This document shows, one piece after another, positions 56,494 to 64,000 of a stretch of 64,000 bases of DNA. Every line of letters begins with the position of its first letter. The first letter of the stretch is position 1. Both the position numbers and the translations under genes were made by a program. The DNA comes from Buchnera aphidicola str. Ak (Acyrthosiphon kondoi) (lineage in GTDB: Bacteria > Pseudomonadota > Gammaproteobacteria > Enterobacterales > Enterobacteriaceae), in contig NC_017256.1 in assembly GCF_000225445.1 (NCBI RefSeq), positions 124,001 through 188,000 of the forward strand, given 5' to 3'. The notes beneath the pieces are model-generated. The model ran no database searches and was not told where the DNA came from. It saw only the letters and a program-made list of their open reading frames with translations.

Positions 56494-57735
56494 ATGACTA
56501 ATAAAAATTGTTCTTTTTCTACATGGCTTAAAAATTTAGAAAAATTAGATAGAAAGAAAATATACAATCTTATTGAATTAAAATCTATTGCAAAAAAATT
56601 AGATTTATTAAATTTAACATCTTTTATTTTTACTGTTGCTGGAACTAATGGAAAGGGAACAACCTGTGCAATGTTAGAAAGATTATTATTAAATTCAGGT
56701 TATCAAGTAGGACTCTATACTTCTCCTCATCTTGTAAATTTTGTAGAAAGAGTTCGAGTTAATGGATTGGTTCTGAATGAATCAGAGCATGTGTGTGCTT
56801 TTCAGAATGTAGAATCAGCGAGAAATAATATCTCATTAACTTATTTTGAATTTATTACACTTTCCGCATTAATTTTATTTAAAAAATATGCATTAGATAT
56901 TCTTATATTGGAAGTAGGATTAGGTGGGAGATTAGATGCTACTAATATTATAGACTCTAATATATCTATAATAACTAATATAGGAATAGATCATACTTCT
57001 TTTTTAGGGGCAGACCGTAACAGTATTGCACGTGAAAAATCGGGTATTTTTAGAGCACATAAAATTTCTGTAATTGGAGAGACCGATATTCCTGATTCTG
57101 TGTATGAAATAGCCAAAGAAAAAAAAACAATATTAAAAACAATTAATACAGACTGGTTATGGAAAAAAAAAGATAATTATTGGGATTTTATTCATTCAAG
57201 AGTTCAATTATATAATTTACCTATTACTCGAATACCATTATCAAATGCAGCTACCGCATTATCTGCTCTGTATTATTCTAATTTAAAAATTAATGAAAAA
57301 GTTATAAGACAATCTATTTCTAAAATTCAATTATCAGGTAGATTTCAAGTGGTTTCTACTTGTCCTTATGTTATTATTGATGTGGCTCATAATCCTGATG
57401 CGGCTTTTTATTTGTCAAAAAAAATAGATGAAATTAATGTCAAAGGAAAAATATATGCAGTTGTAGGAATACTAAAGGATAAAGATATTTTAGGTATTAT
57501 TAATCCATTAAGAAAAAAAGTTCATTATTGGTTTACTGCGCCTTTAAAAACCATTCGAACAGCTAGTAAAAATCAATTAAAAAATATTTTTCCGATATAC
57601 AATACATCTGTTTTAAATAGTATCAATGAAGCTTATAAGAAAGCATTGATATTAGCAGAAAAAGAAGATGCCATTATAGTTTTTGGTTCTTTTATAACTA
57701 TTTCAGAATTTCTTTCCTCAGAAAAAAAAATATAA
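56494..57735 (+). CDS. folC: Dihydrofolate synthase / folylpolyglutamate synthase
   Basis: FolC adds glutamate to dihydropteroate and to folates. From ATG 56494 the product is 413 residues (E. coli 422). That start has AAGAG five bases upstream; an ATG at 56458 would add 12 residues without similarity to the family. The ATP loop reads TVAGTNGKGTTCAMLE, followed by LYTSPHLVNFVERVRV, EVGLGGRLDATN and the C-domain DVAHNPDAA. An A9 run at about 57161-57170 is read through in frame. Confidence 0.96.
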   Translation: MTNKNCSFSTWLKNLEKLDRKKIYNLIELKSIAKKLDLLNLTSFIFTVAGTNGKGTTCAMLERLLLNSGYQVGLYTSPHLVNFVERVRVNGLVLNESEHVCAFQNVESARNNISLTYFEFITLSALILFKKYALDILILEVGLGGRLDATNIIDSNISIITNIGIDHTSFLGADRNSIAREKSGIFRAHKISVIGETDIPDSVYEIAKEKKTILKTINTDWLWKKKDNYWDFIHSRVQLYNLPITRIPLSNAATALSALYYSNLKINEKVIRQSISKIQLSGRFQVVSTCPYVIIDVAHNPDAAFYLSKKIDEINVKGKIYAVVGILKDKDILGIINPLRKKVHYWFTAPLKTIRTASKNQLKNIFPIYNTSVLNSINEAYKKALILAEKEDAIIVFGSFITISEFLSSEKKI

Positions 57736-57758
57736 GAAATATAATTTTGGAAAAATCT

Positions 57759-58225
57759 ATGTTTTTATTAGATTACGTTATTATTTTAACTTTAATTATT
57801 TCATTTTTTTTCGGTTTATTTCGAGGTTTTTACAAAGAAATCATTTCTTCTTTTTTTTGTTTTTTTAATTTTTATTTTTTTTATAAATATAATTATTTTA
57901 CTTCTTTTTTTGAAAATGCAATTCAAAATGTTTTTTTAAAAAATAAAATTTTAATATTAATTATGATTATTTTTTTTTTATTTTAAAAAAACTTTTGTAT
58001 TTTTTTATAAAAAAAATAATTACGGCAGTAAAACTTTCTTATTATAACATTTATTTAGGAGGTTTATTTGGAGTTTTCCGTGGTATATTAATAGTTTTTT
58101 TTTATCTTTTTATTTTTAGTTATTTTAATCGAACTGATTATAATTATTATATCAATAATTCTATATTAATTTCTTTTTTTTTAAAATATAAAAAGTATTT
58201 TTTATTTTTTTTGAATGTGTTTTAA
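57759..58225 (+). pseudogene. cvpA: cvpA, split by a one-base deletion in a T10 run
   Basis: CvpA is a small inner-membrane protein needed for colicin V production in E. coli; its core role is unclear. From ATG 57759 MFLLDYVIILTLI matches E. coli MVWIDYAIIAVIA, and LFRGFYKE matches LIRGFVRE. The frame ends at 57984-57986. The rest, with KLSYYNIYLGGLFGVFRGIL (E. coli GLSGTDRVLGVCFGALRGVL), is in another frame to 58225. One extra T in the T10 run at 57970-57979 joins the two into about 155 residues (E. coli 162). It may be decaying, rescued by slippage, or a sequencing artefact. folC upstream is its E. coli neighbour. Confidence 0.75.
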
Positions 58226-58228
58226 AAA

Positions 58229-58274
58229 CTAAGCACATTATTTATATCAATATAAAAAATTATAGTGTGCTTAG
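58229..58274 (-). terminator. Terminator of prs (shared hairpin between convergent cvpA and prs)
   Basis: CTAAGCACATTAT (58229-58241) pairs with ATAGTGTGCTTAG (58262-58274) with one G-U pair, around a 20-base A+T loop. On the minus strand TTTTT follows, fitting termination of prs. Confidence 0.7.
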
Positions 58275-58299
58275 AATTGAAAATATTCAAATAAAATAT

Positions 58300-59283
<984 letters not shown>

Positions 59284-59347
59284 TTAATTATAATATGTTT
59301 TATTTTTAATATTTTAATAAATACATTTATATCAAAATATTTTTTAG

Positions 59348-60222
59348 TTAAAAAAATATATATTTTTTTTTATAAAGAGTTCTATGCAACGGTGAAATAT
59401 TAACGCTTTTTGCTATAAATCCTTGCATGTTATTAGGTAGCAAGGAAAAAATTTTTTCTGCAGATTTCTTGTCATGAAATTCAGAAAAAATACAAGATCC
59501 TGTGCCAGTCATTCGTGAAGGTGCATACAAAGATAACCTTGAAATTAATTTTTTTATTTGAATAAATTGTCTTTTTGCTATATTTTCAAAATCATTACTA
59601 AAAGGTTCTTTTAATAATACTTCGATCGATTTTTTAGGAGTATTACTGATTAAAAATGGACTTGAAAACATATTCTTTGTTGAAATTTTAATATAAGGAT
59701 AAATAACTAGATACCATCTTTCTTTTTGTGTAATCGGATATAATATATCTCCTATTCCTTCAACAATAGCTGTATTTCCCATAATAAAACCAGGTACATC
59801 TGCTCCTATTTCAAGACTGAATAAAGCTAGTTCTTTTAATGTATATTCTATGTTCCATAATTTGTTTAATACTACTAGAGTAGTTGCGGCATTAGAAGAA
59901 CCTCCTCCTAGTCCACTACCTATAGGTATTTTTTTTTTAAAAATATTTTAGCTCCATAATTAAGATTATGCAACTTACCGTGAAATAGCGCTTTTTCTTT
60001 TAATAATTTAGCTGCAATAATAACACTATTTTTTACGTTTAAAATATTTTGTTTTTCAGTAAATAATTCGATACGACCTGTTTGATTAGGAATGATTTTT
60101 AATGTGTCACCATAATTAAGAAATTGAAATAATGTTTGTATATTATGATATCCATCTTTACGTGCACCTGTTACATATAAAAACAGATTAATTTTTGCAG
60201 GAGATAACCATGTATGAACCAT
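59348..60222 (-). CDS. ispE: 4-diphosphocytidyl-2-C-methyl-D-erythritol kinase, frameshifted at a poly(A) tract
   Basis: IspE phosphorylates CDP-methylerythritol in the MEP isoprenoid pathway, which also uses IspH in this window. From 60222 the N-terminal half reads well (LSPAKINLFLYVTG, GYHNIQTLFQFL), but after an A10 run (59929-59938, T on the plus strand) it meets a stop at 59920-59922. With one extra A the frame continues as IPIGSGLGGGSSNAATTLVV, the GHMP kinase ATP loop, and EIGADVPGFI to the stop at 59348, giving 291 residues (E. coli 283). All motifs on both sides are conserved, so the gene is probably in use. Rescue by slippage at the A-tract or a missed base are the two explanations. 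Confidence 0.9.
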
Positions 60223-60455
60223 TTTGATTTATATTTATTAAGTTGAAATATTTTTTTATATTAGTTTTGATCGAAATTAGAATGAAAGTATTTAAAATGA
60301 TATACTTATTGTAGTATAGATATTTTAATTTTTATAGTTTTTAATAACTATTAAATAAAAAAATATTTTTTTATGTTTTTAATTAGATTAATAATACATT
60401 ATTTAATTTTAATTAAAAATTATTTTTAGATGATACTAATTAATAGAAGGATTTT

Positions 60456-61541
60456 ATGAATAATTCTATTTTAAAAAAATTAAAATCTTTACGAAATCGT
60501 TATCAAGAAATTGAACTTATGCTTACTCAGAAAAATATTATTGCAAATCGTGATCAATTAAAAAATTTATCTAAAGAATATTTAAAACTTTCTAAAATTA
60601 TAAAATATTTTATTGAATGGGAAAAATTAGAGATTGATATTAAAAATATTCATATTATGTTAAATGATGTAGAAATGCAGGATATTGCTGAGGAAGAATT
60701 ATATATTTGTAACAAAAAACAGAAAATTTTAGAAGAAAAAATAAATCGATTATTATTACCTGAAGATCCGAATGATAAACATAGTTGTTTTATTGAAATT
60801 AGATCAGCTACAGGAGGCGACGAATCTTCTATTTTTGCTGGCGAATTATTTAGAATGTATACTCGATATGCTGAAAATTGTTTATGGAAAGTAGAAATAA
60901 TGAGCAGTAGTGAGAGTGAAAAAGGAGGATTTAAAGAAATAATTGCAAAAATTACAGGAAAAGGTGCATGTGGTCGTTTAAAATTCGAATCAGGTGGTCA
61001 TCGTGTACAAAGAGTACCAGAAACAGAATCACAGGGAAGAATTCACACATCTACTTGTACTGTTGCTGTTATGCCTGTAACTCCTAAAGCTGAAAAAGAA
61101 GTAATTAATTTTGCCGATTTAAAAATTGATACTTTTCGTTCTTCTGGTGCAGGAGGACAACACGTCAACACTACTGATTCTGCTATTAGAATTACTCATA
61201 TTCCTACTGGTAACGTAGTGGAATGTCAAGATGAGCGTTCACAACATAAGAATAAAGCAAAAGCTTTATCGATCTTATCAGCACGTATCTATGCTGCTAC
61301 ATTAGAAAAAAAACATCAAGAAAACTCTTCTATGAGAAAAATTTTATTAGGAACTGGTGAAAGATCAGATAGAAACAGAACCTATAATTTTCCTCAAAAT
61401 AGAATTACAGATCATAGAATTAATCTTACTATTTATAAATTAGATGAAGTATTACAAGGCAGATTGAATCTACTCATTGATCCGATAACTCAAGAATATC
61501 AAGCAGATATGCTTTCTTCTTTATCTAGATTAGAACTATGA
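60456..61541 (+). CDS. prfA: Peptide chain release factor 1
   Basis: RF1 ends translation at UAA and UAG. The product is 361 residues (E. coli 360). The peptidyl-tRNA hydrolysis motif is in [15 protein letters not shown], and the codon-recognition tripeptide region reads [16 protein letters not shown] (PET, a common RF1 variant; E. coli has PAT). The ATG has AGAAGGA upstream. It overlaps prmC, which methylates the GGQ glutamine, by four bases. Confidence 0.97.
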   Translation: MNNSILKKLKSLRNRYQEIELMLTQKNIIANRDQLKNLSKEYLKLSKIIKYFIEWEKLEIDIKNIHIMLNDVEMQDIAEEELYICNKKQKILEEKINRLLLPEDPNDKHSCFIEIRSATGGDESSIFAGELFRMYTRYAENCLWKVEIMSSSESEKGGFKEIIAKITGKGACGRLKFESGGHRVQRVPETESQGRIHTSTCTVAVMPVTPKAEKEVINFADLKIDTFRSSGAGGQHVNTTDSAIRITHIPTGNVVECQDERSQHKNKAKALSILSARIYAATLEKKHQENSSMRKILLGTGERSDRNRTYNFPQNRITDHRINLTIYKLDEVLQGRLNLLIDPITQEYQADMLSSLSRLEL

Positions 61542-62365
61542 ATATTAAAAGATGGATAAAAAAATCTATTAATAAATTATCTTATGTAGATAATCCTAAA
61601 TATGAAGCTGAATTTTTACTCAGTTATGTTTCAAAAAAAACACGTAGTTTTATCATAAGTTCTGATTATATTGAATTGACTCGCAAACAATATAAATACT
61701 TAAATTATTTAGTTTATCGTAGATCTTTAGGAGAGCCTATCGCTTATATAATCAAAGAAAAAGAATTTTGGTCTTTGTCTTTATCTGTTTCATATGATAC
61801 TCTTATTCCAAGACCTGATACAGAAATCTTAGTAGAACAAGTGTTATCTAAAATTGAAGGAAATTCTACTTGTATTCTTGATTTAGGTACTGGATGCGGA
61901 GCTATTTCTTTGGCTCTAGCAAGCGTTTGTAATGATTGGAACATTATTGGTGTTGATAAATCAGAAAAAGCTATTGCAATAGCTCAAATTAACGCAGTTA
62001 AATTAAATTTTAAAAATGTTTCTTTCTTTTATAGTGATTGGTTTTCAAATATAAACCAACAATTTAATATTATTGTGAGTAATCCACCGTATATTAGTAA
62101 AAAGGAAATTAGATTTTTTAAAAAAGATATTTTTTTTGAACCATTTGATGCTCTTATATCTGACAGTCATGGACTATCAGACATTGAAAACATAATCAAA
62201 CAAGCTAAAAATTATTTATTGTATGGAGGTTGGTTGTTAATAGAACATGGATGGCAACAAAAACTAAAAGTTCAATATTTGTTTAAAAAATATCATTTTT
62301 TTGCAATAGAATCTTATCAAGATTATGGAGGAAATGATCGTGTGACCATTGGAAAAAAAATATAA
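61538..62365 (+). CDS. prmC: Release factor glutamine methyltransferase
   Basis: PrmC methylates the GGQ glutamine of RF1 and RF2. The product is 275 residues (E. coli 277). The SAM-binding motif is [15 protein letters not shown] and the catalytic loop [25 protein letters not shown] is also typical. Translation is probably coupled to prfA by the ATGA overlap, and its substrate is the product of that gene. Confidence 0.97.
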   Translation: MNIKRWIKKSINKLSYVDNPKYEAEFLLSYVSKKTRSFIISSDYIELTRKQYKYLNYLVYRRSLGEPIAYIIKEKEFWSLSLSVSYDTLIPRPDTEILVEQVLSKIEGNSTCILDLGTGCGAISLALASVCNDWNIIGVDKSEKAIAIAQINAVKLNFKNVSFFYSDWFSNINQQFNIIVSNPPYISKKEIRFFKKDIFFEPFDALISDSHGLSDIENIIKQAKNYLLYGGWLLIEHGWQQKLKVQYLFKKYHFFAIESYQDYGGNDRVTIGKKI

Positions 62366-62533
62366 CAAATAAAAATTTTTAATATTTTAAAATTTTTATG
62401 AAAATAAAAAATGTTATATTAACAAAAATTAAAAAAAATGTTATATTTTGATATAAAATATATTAATTATATAAAAATTTATATTATTTAAATTTTTATT
62501 ATTTATTCAAAAAATATTACTATTACTAATAAT

Positions 62534-63343
62534 ATGAAATCTCTTTCTAATATTGATTTTTCTAAATTATCACTTTTTGAATCTATTATTGTTGCTTCTC
62601 AAGCTATTCGAGAAGACTTTCCTTCGAATTGTGTTTTATCTGAACTAAACAATAAAATAAAAGAAGCTGAATCTTATGTTTCATCTGAAATCGAACCTAA
62701 CCGAAAATTAGAAAAATTGTTAGAATTATTTTATGCCCGCTGGCATTTTGGTAGCGCAAGTGGTATTTATAATCTTTCAGATGTACTATGGATTGATAAT
62801 GTACTAAAAACGCGACAAGGTACTGCGGTATCTTTAGGTATTCTTTTTTTGCATATTGCTCAAGAATTAAAATTGCCATTAAATCCAGTTGTTTTTCCTA
62901 CTCAGCTTATTTTAAGAGCAGATTGGATCAATCAAAAAAAATGTTTTATTAATCCTTTTAATGGAGAGATTTTAGATAAACATACGTTAGAAGTTTGGTT
63001 GAAAGGCAATATTAGTCCAACAGCGGAATTATATGAAAATGATTTGTACAAATCTGAATCCATTACTGTGATCCGAAAAATGTTAGATACATTAAAATCT
63101 GCTTTAATGGAAGAAAAGAAAATGGAATTAGCATTAAATGTTGCCAATTTATTGTTACAAATTGATCCAAACGATCCATATGAAATTCGTGATAGAGGAC
63201 TAATATATGCACAATTAGAATGTAATCATGTTGCTTTAACAGATTTAATCTATTTTGTCGAACATTGTCCCGAAGATCCAATTAGTGAAATTATTAAAAT
63301 TCAAATTCATTCTATTGAACAAAAAAAAATTATATTACATTAA
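62534..63343 (+). CDS. sirB1: SirB1 family protein (YchA)
   Basis: The product has 269 residues, equal to E. coli SirB1/YchA, whose biochemical role is not established. An N-terminal transglutaminase-like region (TRQGTAVSLGILFLHIAQEL) is followed by TPR-like helices (about 190-250). It follows prmC, as in E. coli, after a 168-base A+T-rich gap. Retention in such a reduced genome suggests a useful function. Confidence 0.9.
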   Translation: MKSLSNIDFSKLSLFESIIVASQAIREDFPSNCVLSELNNKIKEAESYVSSEIEPNRKLEKLLELFYARWHFGSASGIYNLSDVLWIDNVLKTRQGTAVSLGILFLHIAQELKLPLNPVVFPTQLILRADWINQKKCFINPFNGEILDKHTLEVWLKGNISPTAELYENDLYKSESITVIRKMLDTLKSALMEEKKMELALNVANLLLQIDPNDPYEIRDRGLIYAQLECNHVALTDLIYFVEHCPEDPISEIIKIQIHSIEQKKIILH

Positions 63344-63350
63344 ACATTAT

Positions 63351-64000
63351 TTATGGTGTAACTGGTAGATTACGTTTATGTAATGTGTTCAAGTATAATC
63401 TTTCAATAATTTTTTGGCTTGTGCAATCTATTTTTTTTCCTTCTAAATAAGAATCAATTATATTATATGTAACACCTAAAATAGATTCGTCATCTTGTTG
63501 TGGATGCTCATCTTCTAAATCAGCCATAGGTGTTTTTAAATATAAATGCTTTGGACAATTTAATTTTTTTAATAATGATCGAACTTGTCGTTTATTTAAT
63601 TTAGCAATAGGATTAATATCTGTTCCACTATCTCCATATTTTGTAAAAAATCCAGTGATATTTTCCGCTGCATGACCTGTTCCGACTACAAGACCTTTTT
63701 TGACAGCAGCAACACTGTATTGTACTTTCATTCTTTCTCTAGCTTTTTCGTTACCTCTTACATAATCGGAAATAATAATTCCGGATTTTTTTAAAGATTT
63801 TTCACTACTTAAAACCGATTGTTTGATATTAATGTTAAAAACTTGGTCGGGACGTATAAAATTAATTGCATCTTGACAGTCTTTTTCATCAGATTGAATG
63901 CCGTATGGTAAGCGTAATGCAATAAATTGATACGTAATGTCTTTTTCTTCTTTTCTTAATCTTTCCGCAGTTATTTGACATAACTTTGCGGTTAACGTGG
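63351..64000 (-). CDS. nadE: NH3-dependent NAD synthetase (partial, N-terminus outside window)
   Basis: NadE makes NAD from nicotinate adenine dinucleotide, ATP and ammonia; NAD(H) feeds complex I. The frame is open from the stop at 63351 to the right edge, about 215 residues of the roughly 275 expected. [50 protein letters not shown] and [10 protein letters not shown] are close to E. coli NadE. The PP-loop SGGxDS lies beyond the window. The C-terminus stops about 10 residues short of E. coli. No start codon is visible in the window except an internal ATG at 63731. Confidence 0.95.
   Translation of the reverse strand, partial: TLTAKLCQITAERLRKEEKDITYQFIALRLPYGIQSDEKDCQDAINFIRPDQVFNINIKQSVLSSEKSLKKSGIIISDYVRGNEKARERMKVQYSVAAVKKGLVVGTGHAAENITGFFTKYGDSGTDINPIAKLNKRQVRSLLKKLNCPKHLYLKTPMADLEDEHPQQDDESILGVTYNIIDSYLEGKKIDCTSQKIIERLYLNTLHKRNLPVTP

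Overview
The window looks like a stretch of the chromosome of Buchnera aphidicola, the obligate aphid endosymbiont. The evidence is very low G+C, A/T-ending codons, dense single-copy housekeeping genes with E. coli-like products and gene order, few intergenic regions, no mobile DNA, and gene remnants left to decay. The species or aphid host cannot be told from the sequence alone.

Layout. 1-2087: a frameshifted, motif-degraded priA, cut by the left edge. 2216-6603: tyrS, sufA (opposite strand), ydiK and aroH, the last closed by a perfect hairpin terminator. 6797-13846: the classical translation operon thrS-infC-rpmI-rplT-pheS-pheT-ihfA, with infC keeping its rare AUU start. 13886-14715: a queA pseudogene ahead of intact tgt-yajC. 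16351-19312 (minus): glyQ-glyS. After about 660 bp of empty A+T-rich DNA come nfo-rplY, yabI (minus) and surA-rsmA-apaH. 25247-36533 (minus): ribF-ileS-lspA-ispH-dapB-carA-carB-folA. 36729-40207: rpsT, then dnaK-dnaJ on the minus strand behind a well-preserved sigma-32-type promoter. 40558-55528: a complete nuoABCDEFGHIJKLMN operon for respiratory complex I. 55578-56400: a TerC/Alx-family pseudogene. 56494-58225: folC and cvpA. 58300-60222 (minus): ispE-prs. 60456-63343: prfA-prmC-sirB1. 63351-64000 (minus): the C-terminal part of nadE, cut by the right edge.

How the genes fit together. The set covers translation (four aminoacyl-tRNA synthetases plus two-subunit enzymes, IF3, RF1 and its methylase, ribosomal proteins L20, L25, L35, S20), protein quality control (DnaK/DnaJ, SurA), energy (complex I), and provisioning of amino acids to the host: aroH for aromatic amino acids, dapB for lysine, carAB for arginine and pyrimidines. 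Cofactor, isoprenoid and nucleotide precursor genes (folA, folC, ribF, nadE, ispE, ispH, prs) fill the rest.

No previously undescribed multi-gene system is visible. The most interesting signal is a set of four genes (priA, nuoE, ispE, cvpA) that are each broken by exactly one missing base inside a 9- or 10-base homopolymer. This is the signature expected for genes kept alive by polymerase slippage, and equally for homopolymer sequencing error. Other points are a PriA that has lost its ATP-binding loop but kept its zinc cysteines, and two recognisable pseudogenes (queA, alx/terC).
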